DNA of 64,000 bases from Tardiphaga sp. (GTDB lineage: Bacteria; Pseudomonadota; Alphaproteobacteria; Rhizobiales; Xanthobacteraceae), in contig JASBVG010000096.1 of NCBI GenBank assembly GCA_030147505.1, positions 1 through 64,000 on the forward strand. Direction: 5' to 3'. Shown here piece by piece: positions 20,635 through 30,365 of this stretch. Below the pieces are notes generated by a model. That model searched no databases and was not told the DNA's origin. It worked only from the letters and a program-made list of their open reading frames with translations. Positions within the stretch are counted from its first letter, which is position 1; each line of letters begins with the position of its first letter. The translations under genes and the position numbers were made by a program.

Positions 20635-21364
20635 TGTCGCCCTCCGGCAGCGCGGCGCGGTCGCAGAGCCAGACGGTTTCGCCATGTGATCGCGCGCGGT
20701 TGGCAGGCAGGTCCTCGCCAGCCAGCACGCGACCGAGAATGGCCCGCTTGTCCGTACCGCTCATCAGGAACAGCATCTCATGGCAGGAGGCGAGTGGCGG
20801 CAGTGTCAGACTGACGCGAGGCACGAACGGCTGCACATGCGCTTCCGGCACGCCGATCACCCAGCGATCGGTCACCGCGATGCCGGGATAGCCAGGAAAT
20901 AGCGATGCCACATGACCGTCTGGTCCGACGCCAAGCAACACGAGATCGAACAGCGGCTTGGCCGGATCGAGCTTGGCGCTGCCATAGAATGTCTGCAGCT
21001 CACGCAGATAGAGCGAGGCTGCTTCGTCCGGATTCACGGCATCCGTCTTGATCGCATGGACGTTTGCAGCAGGCGCGCATCGATTGAGGAATGCACCCCT
21101 GGCCATGGCCATGTTGTTGAGACTGTCGCTCTCGGGCACGAAACGATCGTCGCCGATGAACCAGTGCACGCGCTCCCACGGGATGCGGCTGCGATAGGCA
21201 TCGGTGGCGAGCAGTTCATAGAGCCGCTTCGGGCTCGATCCGCCGGTGAGACAGATCGCCGGCCGGTCTTTATTCGCATCGATGCGCCTGATCAGCCGCT
21301 CCGCTGAGGCAACGGCGAGGGCTGCCGCGTCCGAAACTTCGATGATGGTGCGGTGCTCAGCCAT
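20627..21364 (-). CDS. pgl: 6-phosphogluconolactonase
   Basis: 245-residue DevB/Pgl-type enzyme that hydrolyses 6-phosphogluconolactone. Motifs: CLTGGSSPKRLYELL near 38-52, HWFIGDDRFVPESDSLNNMAMAR near 70-92 and LLGVGPDGHVASLFPG near 145-160. ATG 21364 overlaps the zwf stop by one base (TGATG), so the two are translationally coupled. An in-frame TTG 18 bp upstream is less likely. Confidence 0.94.
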   Translation of the reverse strand: MAEHRTIIEVSDAAALAVASAERLIRRIDANKDRPAICLTGGSSPKRLYELLATDAYRSRIPWERVHWFIGDDRFVPESDSLNNMAMARGAFLNRCAPAANVHAIKTDAVNPDEAASLYLRELQTFYGSAKLDPAKPLFDLVLLGVGPDGHVASLFPGYPGIAVTDRWVIGVPEAHVQPFVPRVSLTLPPLASCHEMLFLMSGTDKRAILGRVLAGEDLPANRARSHGETVWLCDRAALPEGDSV

Positions 21365-22878
21365 CAGCTCAATATACGCCAACTGCGGCCGTCGCGCTTG
21401 AGCAGATCATTGGCATCTTCAGGCCCTTCACTGCCGGCCTTGTAGGTCTTCAGCCCGTCCTTGCCGGCCTTCTTCCAGGCGTCGAGGAAGGGTTGCACCG
21501 CGCGCCAGCCCGCCTCCACGCTGTCGGCGCGCTGAAACAGGATGTTGTCGCCGATCATGCAGTCATAGATCAGCGTTTCATAACCGGTGGCTGGCGATGC
21601 GTTGAAGTAGTCCTTGTACCGGAACTTCATCTCCACACCGTCGATGTTCACGGCGGGGCCGGGCACCTTGGTGTTGAACTTCAGCGAAATACCTTCGTTC
21701 GGCTCCACGGCGATGACGAGATAGTTCTCGGCAAGGCTCTCCATCGACATGTCCCTGAACATGGCGAATGGCGCCTGCTTGAACTTGATCGCCACTTCCG
21801 TGCGTTTGACGCCGAGTGCCTTGCCGGTGCGCAGATAGAACGGCACGCCGGCCCAGCGCCAATTGTCGATCATCAGTTTCAGGGCGGCATAGGTCTCGGT
21901 GGTGCTGCCGGGCTTGACGTCCTCTGTCTTGAGATAATCGCCGATGTCGGTGTCGCCCACATGGCCGGCGACATATTGCGCGCGAACCGAATTCTTTAGC
22001 GCCTCTTCTTCCGTCTGGGTGGTGACCGCTGCGAGTACTTCGGCTTTCTCCGAACGTACCGCATTGGCCTCGAAACGGGCCGGCGGCTCCATGGCGACCA
22101 GCGAGAGCAGCTGGAACAGATGGTTCGGCACCATGTCGCGCAGTGCGCCGGTGGCATCGTAGAAGCTGCCGCGATGGCCGACGCCGATTTTCTCGTCCAC
22201 GGTGATCTGCACGTGATCGATATGGTTGCGATTCCAGATCGGCTCGAACATGCCGTTGGCAAAGCGCAGGACGAGAATGTTCTGCACCGTCTCTTTGCCG
22301 AGATAATGATCGATCCGGTAGATCTGCTGCTCGTTCATCAGGCCGAGCAGTTCCTTGTTCAGCTTCTTTGCCGATTCGAGATCGGTGCCGAACGGTTTCT
22401 CGACCACCAGCCGGCGCCAGGAGCCGTTTTCCTTCAGCATGCCGGTGCGGCCGAGCTGGCGTGCGATCGGCGCGAAAGCGGTCGGTGGTGTGGCGAGATA
22501 GAACAGGCGATTGCCGCCGGTGCCGCGCGCTTCCTCGAGCTTGTCGAGCTGTTCCTTCATGCGGTCGAAGCTCTCCGGTTCGCTCGGATCAGCTTCGATG
22601 CAGGTGACGCAGTTCAAGAGTTTCTGCGCGATGGCATCATCGACGGGCCGCGTCGCATATTGCTTGAGGCCCTTGAGCAGATCCTCGCGCAATGCAGCCC
22701 CGGTCATGCCCTTGCGGGCGATGCCGACCACGCAGAATTTTTCCGGCAGCAGGTCGGAGGCCTGCAGGTTGTACAGCGCTGCAATGACGAGGCGATGGGC
22801 GAGATCGCCGGTGACGCCGAAAATCACGAAGGCGCAGGGATCGGGCTTTTTGGTCTTGTCGCTGGGTGTGGCGGTCAC
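21364..22878 (-). CDS. zwf: Glucose-6-phosphate 1-dehydrogenase
   Basis: 504 residues; oxidises glucose-6-phosphate to the lactone. The nucleotide-binding FGVTGDLAHR lies at residues 20-29 and the active-site RIDHYLGKETVQN near 189. Length is normal. GTG 22878 follows GGAG with 6 bp spacing, 15 bp after the gnd stop. With pgl, gnd and gntK next to it, this feeds the oxidative pentose phosphate and Entner-Doudoroff routes. Confidence 0.96.
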   Translation of the reverse strand: MTATPSDKTKKPDPCAFVIFGVTGDLAHRLVIAALYNLQASDLLPEKFCVVGIARKGMTGAALREDLLKGLKQYATRPVDDAIAQKLLNCVTCIEADPSEPESFDRMKEQLDKLEEARGTGGNRLFYLATPPTAFAPIARQLGRTGMLKENGSWRRLVVEKPFGTDLESAKKLNKELLGLMNEQQIYRIDHYLGKETVQNILVLRFANGMFEPIWNRNHIDHVQITVDEKIGVGHRGSFYDATGALRDMVPNHLFQLLSLVAMEPPARFEANAVRSEKAEVLAAVTTQTEEEALKNSVRAQYVAGHVGDTDIGDYLKTEDVKPGSTTETYAALKLMIDNWRWAGVPFYLRTGKALGVKRTEVAIKFKQAPFAMFRDMSMESLAENYLVIAVEPNEGISLKFNTKVPGPAVNIDGVEMKFRYKDYFNASPATGYETLIYDCMIGDNILFQRADSVEAGWRAVQPFLDAWKKAGKDGLKTYKAGSEGPEDANDLLKRDGRSWRILS

Positions 22879-22893
22879 GGAGTGCTCCGTCGT

Positions 22894-23913
22894 TTATTTC
22901 ACGATATCAGGCGCGTCCTGCCGCTTTGGATCCGGATGCTGATCGGGCTCTTTGTGGCCGCCGAAACCGGCGCGCATCGCGGATAGAATCTTTTCTGCAA
23001 ATGTATGTTCCTGCCGGGAGCGGAAGCGCGCGAACAGCGCGGCGGTCAGCACCTCGGCCGGCACTGCCTCGTCGATCGCGGCGTTCACCGTCCAGCGGCC
23101 TTCGCCGGAATCCTCGACGAAGCCGGAATATTCCTTCAGCTCGCCGCTCTTGGCCAATGCCGATGCCGTGAGGTCGAGCAGCCATGACGGAATGACGCTG
23201 CCGCGGCGCCAGACCTCGGCGATATCGGGCAGGTTGAAATCGAAGCGATGCGCTTCCGGCAATGCTTCGATATTGGCGTTCTTGAGAATGTCGAAGCCTT
23301 CGGCATAAGCCTGCATCAGTCCGTATTCGATGCCATTGTGGATCATCTTGACGAAATGTCCGGCACCCACCGGCCCGGCATGGATGTATCCCTGTTCGAT
23401 TCGTGGATCGCGGCCGTCACGGCCGGGCGTGCGCGGGATATCGCCGATGCCCGGCGCCAGTGTTGCGAAGATCGGATCGAGACGATCGACCACTTCCTTT
23501 TCGCCGCCAATCATCATGCAATAGCCGCGGTCGATGCCCCACACGCCGCCGGAGGTGCCGACATCGATATAGAACAGGCCCTGCTTCTTCAGCGCCTGGC
23601 CCCGGCGAACGTCATCCTGCCAGAAGGTATTGCCGCCATCGATGATGGTGTCACCAGGCTCCAGCAGCTTGCGTAGCTCGTCGATGGTCGTCTCGGTGAT
23701 CTTGCCGGCCGGCAGCATCACCCAGACATGCCGCGGCTTGTCGAGCTTCTTGACGAAATCCTCGAGGGACGAGCCGCCCACCGCGCCTTCGCCGGCGAGG
23801 TCGCTGACAGCCTTGGCGTTCTTGTCATAGACGACTGCGGTGTGGCCGTTCTTCATCAGGCGGCGGACAATATTTCCGCCCATTCGGCCAAGGCCGATCA
23901 TGCCGAGCTGCAT
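22894..23913 (-). CDS. gnd: 6-phosphogluconate dehydrogenase, decarboxylating (short form)
   Basis: 339 residues, the shorter form seen in many alphaproteobacteria and Gram-positives rather than the 470-residue E. coli type. Rossmann motif GLGRMGGN at 7-14, the substrate-binding GTSGGVWG near 123, and [22 protein letters not shown] near 175-195 with the catalytic Lys. ATG 23913 is preferred because AAGGA stands 7 bp upstream and it begins [12 protein letters not shown]. Short forms are often NAD-dependent, which is family knowledge. Confidence 0.93.
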   Translation of the reverse strand: MQLGMIGLGRMGGNIVRRLMKNGHTAVVYDKNAKAVSDLAGEGAVGGSSLEDFVKKLDKPRHVWVMLPAGKITETTIDELRKLLEPGDTIIDGGNTFWQDDVRRGQALKKQGLFYIDVGTSGGVWGIDRGYCMMIGGEKEVVDRLDPIFATLAPGIGDIPRTPGRDGRDPRIEQGYIHAGPVGAGHFVKMIHNGIEYGLMQAYAEGFDILKNANIEALPEAHRFDFNLPDIAEVWRRGSVIPSWLLDLTASALAKSGELKEYSGFVEDSGEGRWTVNAAIDEAVPAEVLTAALFARFRSRQEHTFAEKILSAMRAGFGGHKEPDQHPDPKRQDAPDIVK

Positions 23914-23937
23914 TGGTGATGTCCTTGTCTTTGATTG

Positions 23938-23969
23938 CACATGGCCCGGAGCGATGTCCGGGCCATGTG
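23938..23969. terminator. Perfect 13-bp stem-loop between tal-pgi and gnd
   Basis: Arms 23938-23950 and 23957-23969 are exact reverse complements with a 6-nt loop. No T-run follows on either strand, so it looks more like an intercistronic mRNA-stability or partial-termination hairpin than a full terminator. It lies 9 bp after the tal-pgi stop and 24 bp before the gnd start. Confidence 0.6.
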
Positions 23970-23978
23970 GGGTCTTGG

Positions 23979-26831
23979 TCAGTTCAGAGCCGCGGTGATC
24001 GCCTTGTCGAGCATCGCGAGCCCTGCTTTCAGGTCGCCTTTCAGGTGCACGCGCAAGGCGCGGCGGCTACGGTCGGTCAGCACCTCGAAATCGCCGCGCG
24101 CCTGCGCCGCCTTGATGACGCCGAAGCTCGCCCGGTAATCGGGGATCGCGAGATCCTTCGCATCATCGGCTGTGATCTGCAGGAACACACCGGAGTCTGG
24201 GCCGCCTTTGTAGGCTTGTCCCGTCGAATGCAGGAAGCGCGGGCCGAATTCGGCGCAGGTCGCGACCTTCTTCTTGTCGCGCACCGCCATCCGCATTCCC
24301 TGCAGCGTATCGATATGCGCGCCGTTGCGTTCGACATAGGCGAGCAAGGCCACATAGTCGCCCGGCGTGACGCGGCGGAAATGCGCCTTCAGCCAGGAGG
24401 TCAGATCGCCATTGGCGCCGGCCTTCTTCAGCAATTCGGCATTGCTGTCGTCGGTGTAGAGATCGGCTTCGACAGACGATGCCACCGGTGTCTCCGGCGG
24501 CAGCGAGCCCGTCTTCTCGAAGGCCGATGTCAGTTCGCGCGTCTTGATCTTGGCGTCTTCGACGTCCGGCTGGTTGAACGGATTGATGCCGAGCACGCTA
24601 CCTGCCACAGCCGTCGCGATCTCGAAGCGGAAGAATTCCTGGCCGAGATGATCGATGGAGGGGAGGGTGATGCGCGTCACCGGGTGGCCAGCCTTTTCCA
24701 GCGCGGCGAGCTTGTCATCATGCGCCTTGTCATTTTCGCCGTCGGTGCGCAGATCGATGAAGAAGCGATCGTCGCCATAAACAGATGGAGCACCCAGCGC
24801 CTCGCCATCGATCGGGATCAGGCCCTTGCCGTCCTTGCCGGTGGATTCGGCAATGAGCTGTTCGGCCCAGGCGCCAAAGTCGGCGATCTTTTTCGACGAC
24901 AGAATGGTGACCTTGTCGCGGCCATCGACGCCAGCATGGCCCATCGCGAGGCCAAGCTGCACGCCCGGATTTTCAGACGGCGGCACGTCCGGACCGCAGG
25001 AGCGGACCATCGACAGCGTATGCTCCAGCAGCTTCGAGAGGTCGAGGCCCGCAGCCGCCGCGGGCACGAGACCGAACGGTGACAGCACCGAATAGCGTCC
25101 GCCGATGGCGGGATCGCCGAAGAAGGTGCGGGCGAATTTCTGCTCCTTGGCGATCTTCTCCAGCGACGAACCGGGATCGGTCACGGCGACGAAATGCGCG
25201 CCGGCTTTCTCAGCGCCGATCGCCTTGCTGACTTCATCGAAGAAGAAGTTCTTCATTACATTCGGCTCGGTCGTGCCGCCGGATTTGCTCGACACGATGA
25301 AGAGCGTCTTGGCGATATTGATCGCCTTTGCCATCGCCGCGACCTGCGCCGGATCGGTGGAGTCCAGCACATGCAGCTTCGGGAAGCCGGAAACATGCGG
25401 GAAGGTCACCGCCAGCACTTCCGGGCCGAGGCTCGATCCGCCCATGCCGAGCACCACGGCATCGGTGAAGCCTTGATCCTTCACCCACTTCGCGAAATCG
25501 GCGTAATCGGCGAGCTTGGCTTTCTCGGCGAACGCGACGTTCAGCCAGCCAAGCCACTTTGCTTCATCGGCGCCGGTCCAGACCGAGGCGTCCTTGTGCC
25601 AGAGCCGGCGAATCTTCGCCGACGACCGCCATTCCTCGGTGGATCTTTCGACTGTCTTCTTCAGCGTATCGCCAAGTGCCAGCGCCTGCGTGCCGACGGC
25701 CTTGCCGAGAGATGTCGCGCGTTTGTGCGCCACCGCGCCGTAAAGCTTGTCGGCCGCATCGGCGAACAGCTTGACGCCGTCAATCACCAGTTCGGTGGTG
25801 ATTTTGTCGAGCGAGATGCCGGTCCTGGCGAAATCGGCCAGCACCTTCTTCGCGGCGTCGACATTCTCTTCGAGGCTGTCGCGCACCTCGCCATGATCAC
25901 GGAAGGCGTCGAGCGTCGCCGGCGGCACGGTGTTCACCGTGTCCTTGCCGATCAGCTCTTCCACATACATGGTGTCGCGATAGTCCTTGCTCTTCACTCC
26001 GGTGGAGGCCCACAGCAGCCGCTGCGGTTTCGCGCCCTTGGCCTTCAGTTTGTCCCAACGCGCGCCAACAAACAGTTTTAGATATTCCTGATAGGCCAGC
26101 TTGGCATTGGCGATCGCCACCTTGCCCTTCAGCGCCTTCAGGCGCGCCTGTTCGGCGGGATCGTTGGCCTGCGCGATCTTGTCATCGAGCTGCTTGTCCG
26201 CCTGCGCATCGATGCGGCTGACGAAGAATGACGCCACACTTGCGATGCCCGACGGATCGCCACCGCCGGCGACGAACTTTTCCAGTCCCCGCAGATAGGC
26301 CTCGGCGACCTCCACATAGACCTTCTGCGCGAACAGCAGTGTGATGTTGACGCTGATACCTTCGCCAATCAGGTGCTCGATGGCCGGCAGGCCCTCCGGC
26401 GTCGCCGGCACCTTGATCATCAGGTTCTTGCGCCCGACATTCTTCCACAGCCGCTCGGCTTCGATGATCGTGCCCTTGGTGTCGTTGGCGAGATAGGGCG
26501 ACACTTCGAGGCTGACAAAACCGTCATGGCCGTGGGTGGCGTCGAATACCGGCTTCAGCACGTCGGCGGCGTTCTGAATATCCTCGATGGCGATATGCTC
26601 GAACAAGTCGGCCGGCGATTTGTCGCCCGATTTCAGCGCGGCCGCGATCGGCGCGTCATATTCGTCAGAAGAGCCGATGGCCTTTTCGAAGATGGCCGGA
26701 TTCGACGTCACGCCCTTCACGGCGTCGGTGTCGATCAGCTTCTTCAGGTCGCCCTTGGCGACGAAACCGCGGGCGAGAAAGTCGAGCCAGACGGCCTGTC
26801 CATGGGATTCGAGTGCTTTGACGGGATTCAT
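23979..26831 (-). CDS. Bifunctional transaldolase / glucose-6-phosphate isomerase
   Basis: About 950 residues in two enzymes. Transaldolase (about 1-370): [14 protein letters not shown] near 40, [16 protein letters not shown] near 140 with the Schiff-base Lys, and [20 protein letters not shown] near 285. Phosphoglucose isomerase (about 400-950): [30 protein letters not shown] and [17 protein letters not shown]. The fused order is known from several alphaproteobacteria and actinobacteria. It links the non-oxidative pentose phosphate path with fructose-6-phosphate/glucose-6-phosphate and heads the operon of zwf, pgl and gnd. ATG 26831 is chosen ([17 protein letters not shown]); the longer reading upstream has no ribosome site. 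Confidence 0.95.
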   Translation of the reverse strand: MNPVKALESHGQAVWLDFLARGFVAKGDLKKLIDTDAVKGVTSNPAIFEKAIGSSDEYDAPIAAALKSGDKSPADLFEHIAIEDIQNAADVLKPVFDATHGHDGFVSLEVSPYLANDTKGTIIEAERLWKNVGRKNLMIKVPATPEGLPAIEHLIGEGISVNITLLFAQKVYVEVAEAYLRGLEKFVAGGGDPSGIASVASFFVSRIDAQADKQLDDKIAQANDPAEQARLKALKGKVAIANAKLAYQEYLKLFVGARWDKLKAKGAKPQRLLWASTGVKSKDYRDTMYVEELIGKDTVNTVPPATLDAFRDHGEVRDSLEENVDAAKKVLADFARTGISLDKITTELVIDGVKLFADAADKLYGAVAHKRATSLGKAVGTQALALGDTLKKTVERSTEEWRSSAKIRRLWHKDASVWTGADEAKWLGWLNVAFAEKAKLADYADFAKWVKDQGFTDAVVLGMGGSSLGPEVLAVTFPHVSGFPKLHVLDSTDPAQVAAMAKAINIAKTLFIVSSKSGGTTEPNVMKNFFFDEVSKAIGAEKAGAHFVAVTDPGSSLEKIAKEQKFARTFFGDPAIGGRYSVLSPFGLVPAAAAGLDLSKLLEHTLSMVRSCGPDVPPSENPGVQLGLAMGHAGVDGRDKVTILSSKKIADFGAWAEQLIAESTGKDGKGLIPIDGEALGAPSVYGDDRFFIDLRTDGENDKAHDDKLAALEKAGHPVTRITLPSIDHLGQEFFRFEIATAVAGSVLGINPFNQPDVEDAKIKTRELTSAFEKTGSLPPETPVASSVEADLYTDDSNAELLKKAGANGDLTSWLKAHFRRVTPGDYVALLAYVERNGAHIDTLQGMRMAVRDKKKVATCAEFGPRFLHSTGQAYKGGPDSGVFLQITADDAKDLAIPDYRASFGVIKAAQARGDFEVLTDRSRRALRVHLKGDLKAGLAMLDKAITAALN

Positions 26832-27002
26832 GATACTCTTCGGTTCAAATGTGTCAAAGGCCAAGCGCGCAGTCGTTACGCAGGCGAGTTCCAATGATCA
26901 CCCCAAAGCCCTACGCATGGCAAGGCGAACGGTTCCATTTCCGCGTGATCGCAATGTCGTGTGCGCGCAGGATGACGATTGTGTAAATTTTGGGCGACGG
27001 CC
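26832..27002. promoter_or_regulatory. Region upstream of tal-pgi
   Basis: 171 bp that must carry the tal-pgi operon promoter, since the gene upstream ends at 27003 on the same strand. No clear consensus boxes or terminator were recognised. Confidence 0.3.
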
Positions 27003-27671
27003 CTAGAGATCCGCTTTGGCCAGATCCCACATCAGCCGATAACCGCCGCTGGAAATCAGCGTCGCGCCGGCATCGGCGATGGCCGCATCGAAACGGCCGG
27101 CCATGGTCGCCATCACGGCATGGATATCGGTGCCGTCGATCAGCACATACCAGTCGCGCGCGGCCGGATTGGGGGCGTTCGCATCATCGGTCAGCGGCCT
27201 CGATAGCCGGGGATCGCTCTCCATCAGATGCATCGAAATGATGCCATGGATCATGCCCGGATCGAGCCGGGCCCGCAGCGCCTCGCGCAGCGCACTTGCG
27301 TCGCCCTCCGGTGGCCGGATGCGCACCAGGCCGAGAGCGGCCCCGCGTCCCTGTCCACGGCTCACGGTAATCCGCGCCACCGAGCGCAACATGTTCTTGA
27401 AGCGGCCGATATTGGCGAGCGACCAGGCTGTCTGGTTGGCCAGCGCCTTGCGATAGGCGTCGCTGTCCAGCACATCGAAGGTTTCCGTCGAATACAGGCC
27501 GAGATATTTTGGTGCGGCATTCACCGCGACATAGCGGCGTGCTTCCAGAAAACCCTCGATGGCGACGCGCTCGGCGAGATGTTCGCGGTCGTACCACTGG
27601 TTGAATTCCTGCTCATGCGCTGGGTCGATATCCATCGACGTCATCAGCATTCCCGTTCCGGCCATAGGCAT
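27003..27671 (-). CDS. Hypothetical protein, probable dimeric alpha/beta-barrel fold
   Basis: 222 residues. The first half has the look of a ferredoxin-like dimeric alpha/beta barrel (MTSMDIDPAHEQEFNQWYDREHLAERVAIEGFLEARRY), with a second similar half (WYVLIDGTDIHAVMATMAGRFDAA) near the end, so it may be two repeats of that fold. Dimeric-barrel proteins include EthD-like and stress-response enzymes, but no catalytic motif is visible. ATG 27671 follows GGAG by 6 bp. It lies 11 bp after the prolyl aminopeptidase gene, as the last member of the pqq-pip series. Function unknown. Confidence 0.7.
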   Translation of the reverse strand: MPMAGTGMLMTSMDIDPAHEQEFNQWYDREHLAERVAIEGFLEARRYVAVNAAPKYLGLYSTETFDVLDSDAYRKALANQTAWSLANIGRFKNMLRSVARITVSRGQGRGAALGLVRIRPPEGDASALREALRARLDPGMIHGIISMHLMESDPRLSRPLTDDANAPNPAARDWYVLIDGTDIHAVMATMAGRFDAAIADAGATLISSGGYRLMWDLAKADL

Positions 27672-27682
27672 GAAGCGCTCCG

Positions 27683-28669
27683 TCAGCAGGGCGTATGGAG
27701 TTTCGACGCCACGTCCGCGATCGCCCTCATCACGGCATCCCGCACGCCCGGATCGTACAGGCTGTGCCCTGCGCCTTCGACGATCCGCACCTCCGCATCG
27801 GTCCAGCGCGCAGCGAGCGCATGCGAATTCACCGGCGGGCAGAGCAGGTCGTAGCGACCCTGCACGATGACCCCCGGAATGCCCTTTAGTTTGACCGCGT
27901 CTTCCATCAACTGGCGGGGTCGCATGAACGCGTCATGCGCGAAGTAGTGGGCTTCCATCGCCGGCGTTGCCGGCATCGATCCGGTGCTGCTGGATAACGC
28001 CGCGCGATCGAGCCGCGTACGCTTCGGCGCGACCTCGGAGAGGATCGCTTCGGTGCCGCCCCAGGCGCGGATCGCGGGGATGTGCACGGTCGGATCGGCA
28101 TCGAGGATGCGGCGATAGAAATTCGGTAGCGGCTCGGCGCGCTCGGCTTCCGGCAGCACGCTGAGGTAATCCTCATGCAATCCGGGATAGTGCCGTGGCA
28201 GGATGACGTTGAAAACGTCGTGCAATTCCTCCGGCGTGCCGAAGAAGGTCGCGCGCAGCACGATGCCCGAGACGCGCTCGGGATGCGCCTGCGCATAGGC
28301 CAGCGCCAACGTCGCGCCCCAGGAACCGCCGACCACCAGCCATTTCTCGAAGCCGAATTTGCGGCGGATCGTCTCCATATCGGCAATCAGATGCGGCAGG
28401 GTGTTGTGCTCGCGACGTCCCTTCGGCCTGCTGCGACCAGCGCCGCGCTGGTCAAACAGTACGGTGTGAAAGCGCTGCGGATCGAACAGCCGGCGATGAT
28501 CGGGCTGACAGCCCGAGCCCGGCCCGCCATGCAGATAGACCGCAGGAATGCCGTCGGTGCGGCCGACGCTTTCCACATAGATCGTGTGTCCGTCACCGAC
28601 GTCGAGATGTTCAGATGTCAGCGGGGTGAATGCATCCGCCGCGACGGGAGCAGGGGAGTCAGCCACCAT
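27683..28669 (-). CDS. pip: Prolyl aminopeptidase (proline iminopeptidase), coupled to pqqE
   Basis: 328 residues, S33-family alpha/beta hydrolase. Motifs: VYLHGGPGSG near residue 39 (oxyanion hole), LFDQRGAGRSRPKG, VVGGSWGATLALAYA (nucleophile Ser in GGSWG) and VEGAGHS near the end (His). The family removes N-terminal proline from peptides. The start ATG 28669 lies inside the last codons of pqqE (11-bp overlap), so it is translated from the pqq message. This is suggestive of a role with PqqA peptide turnover: peptidase genes are known beside pqq genes in other bacteria (for example pqqM in pseudomonads). That role here is inference. Confidence 0.88.
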   Translation of the reverse strand: MVADSPAPVAADAFTPLTSEHLDVGDGHTIYVESVGRTDGIPAVYLHGGPGSGCQPDHRRLFDPQRFHTVLFDQRGAGRSRPKGRREHNTLPHLIADMETIRRKFGFEKWLVVGGSWGATLALAYAQAHPERVSGIVLRATFFGTPEELHDVFNVILPRHYPGLHEDYLSVLPEAERAEPLPNFYRRILDADPTVHIPAIRAWGGTEAILSEVAPKRTRLDRAALSSSTGSMPATPAMEAHYFAHDAFMRPRQLMEDAVKLKGIPGVIVQGRYDLLCPPVNSHALAARWTDAEVRIVEGAGHSLYDPGVRDAVMRAIADVASKLHTPC

Positions 28670-29858
28670 GCGTGTCGTCCGTTTCCAGCGTGCCGCCCTT
28701 GAAGTTGCGATAGAGGAAGCGGTCGGCGCCTTCGCTGGATTCCAGCTCTGCCAGCTTGAAGATGTCTTCGTGCCGAGGCGAGAAGGTGCAGGCCGGATCG
28801 GTATTGCCGGCATCGCCGGTCAGCGCAAAGGCCTGGCAGCGGCAACCGCCGAAATCCACTTCCTTGAACTCGCAGCTCTTGCACGGCTCAGGCATCCACG
28901 AGGTGCCGCGATAGCGGTTGAAGGCTTCGGAATTCTGCCAGATCCAGGCGATGGAATGATTGCTGCGCACGCTTTCGAAATCGAGCCCCGTGATGGTCTC
29001 CGCGGCGTGACAGGGCAGGACCTTGCCGGCGGGCGAGATGTTGAAGAATTGCCGTCCCCAGCCGCCCATGCATTTCTTCGGCCGCAGCGCGTAATAATCC
29101 GGCACCACGTAATCGATATCGAGAATGCCCTTCAGGCGAATGCGCGCCTCGTCGACGATGCGGCTGGTGTCGTCGATCTGTTCGATGGTCGGCATCAGGG
29201 CGGCGCGGTTCTTCAGCGCCCAGCCGTAATATTGCACATTCGCCACTTCCAGCCGGTTGGCGTCGAGATCGACCGCCATCTGGATGATATCGCCGAGCTG
29301 ATGCAGGTTCTGCCGGTGCATCACGGCATTCACCGTCAGCGGCAGATCGAGCTCGCGCGTCCAGCGCGCCACCTCGATCTTCTTCGCATGGCCGCCGCGA
29401 TAGCCGCCGACGCGATCGGCGACGACGGGCTCATTGCCCTGAAAGCTGATCTGCACATGGCACAGCCCGGCATCGGCCAGCGCTTCGAGCTTTTCGCGCG
29501 ACAGCAACACGGCGGAGGTGATCAGGTTCGAATACAGCCCCACATCGGTGGCGTGTTGCACCAGTTCGACGATGTCCTTGCGCGCTGTCGGTTCGCCGCC
29601 AGAAAAATGGATCTGCAGCACGCCGATTTCGGCGAGTTCGCTCAGCACCTTCTTCCACTCCTCGGTGGTGAGTTCGCTGTTGGCGCGATCGAGCTCGACC
29701 GGGTTCGAGCAATAGGGGCATTGCAGCGGGCAGCGATGCGTCAGCTCGGCCAGCACGGCCAGCGGGATGCCATAAGTCTCGGCCGTCGAACGCGTGCGCT
29801 CCAGCACGGCGAGACTGTCACTCGCAACAGGGCTGGCGTCGGTGAGAGTCGGGCTCAT
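28659..29858 (-). CDS. pqqE: PqqA peptide cyclase (radical SAM)
   Basis: 399 residues; forms the Glu-Tyr carbon-carbon link in PqqA. The radical-SAM cluster motif is HRCPLQCPYC with Cys43, Cys47 and Cys50, followed by FSGGEPTARKD. The C-terminal SPASM region has further Cys residues (KKCMGGWGRQ, KVLPCHAAE, EPCKSCEFKEVDFGGCRC, DPAC) for auxiliary Fe-S clusters. Its start overlaps the pqqD stop (ATGA). The order A-B-C-D-E matches the common pqq operon. Confidence 0.97.
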   Translation of the reverse strand: MSPTLTDASPVASDSLAVLERTRSTAETYGIPLAVLAELTHRCPLQCPYCSNPVELDRANSELTTEEWKKVLSELAEIGVLQIHFSGGEPTARKDIVELVQHATDVGLYSNLITSAVLLSREKLEALADAGLCHVQISFQGNEPVVADRVGGYRGGHAKKIEVARWTRELDLPLTVNAVMHRQNLHQLGDIIQMAVDLDANRLEVANVQYYGWALKNRAALMPTIEQIDDTSRIVDEARIRLKGILDIDYVVPDYYALRPKKCMGGWGRQFFNISPAGKVLPCHAAETITGLDFESVRSNHSIAWIWQNSEAFNRYRGTSWMPEPCKSCEFKEVDFGGCRCQAFALTGDAGNTDPACTFSPRHEDIFKLAELESSEGADRFLYRNFKGGTLETDDTHGG

Positions 29859-30175
29859 GCCGTCTTCTCCCGCGCTTGCGTGAGAAAGCCCTTGTCGGCG
29901 AGATCCTGCAGCATGGCGATGACGTCGTTGCCGATGTCCTCGCGCGGTGCGTTATATTTGGCGGCGAGCAGATCGACGATGTCGGCGACACTGCGTTGCC
30001 CATCGCAGAGCTGCAGGATTTCGACGGCAATCTCGTCGGGCGCCAGCACGCGCTCCGGCGCGAGGATCACCCAGACCTGTCGCGTCTCGTCGAATTTCAG
30101 CCGCGCGTGACGCGGCAAGACCGGCTTGCTCGTCTCGCTCACTTCCATCCGACGGTTGCGCGGCTGCTCCGTCAT
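29855..30175 (-). CDS. pqqD: PqqA-binding chaperone PqqD
   Basis: 106 residues; presents PqqA to PqqE. It carries PRHARLKFDETRQVWVILAPERVLAPDEIAVEILQLCDG and a C-terminal DIGNDVIAMLQDLADKGFL helix, typical of the winged-helix PqqD fold. ATG 30175 is chosen; an in-frame ATG at 30148 would give 97 residues and is also possible. The longer open frame upstream runs through a repeat element and is not coding. The gap to pqqC is 190 bp, filled by a dispersed palindrome. Confidence 0.93.
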   Translation of the reverse strand: MTEQPRNRRMEVSETSKPVLPRHARLKFDETRQVWVILAPERVLAPDEIAVEILQLCDGQRSVADIVDLLAAKYNAPREDIGNDVIAMLQDLADKGFLTQAREKTA

Positions 30176-30196
30176 GACCTGGCTCGCATAAAGTCT

Positions 30197-30334
30197 GTGC
30201 CCCGGACGCGATGCAACACATTGTGTTGCTTCGCAGAGCCGGGGCCGTTGCGGGCGACGTCGGCAATGCCTGAGCTTCGCGCGGTCCCGGCTCTGCGCAG
30301 CAGCGTGAAAAACGCTGCAGCGCGTCCGGGACAC
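30197..30334. repeat. Dispersed palindromic element between pqqC and pqqD
   Basis: 138-bp element. The outer arms 30197-30210 and 30321-30334 pair at 13 of 14 positions. Inside are an eight-base-arm palindrome (GCAACACATTGTGTTGC), a pair of AGAGCCGGG/CCCGGCTCT arms, and a CAGCGT-GAAAA-ACGCTG hairpin, so RNA would fold into a multi-branched structure. It resembles the intergenic palindromes scattered through Bradyrhizobium-type genomes. Confidence 0.75.
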
Positions 30335-30365
30335 ATATGAGGTTCGATCCGCATGTGATCGGTCC

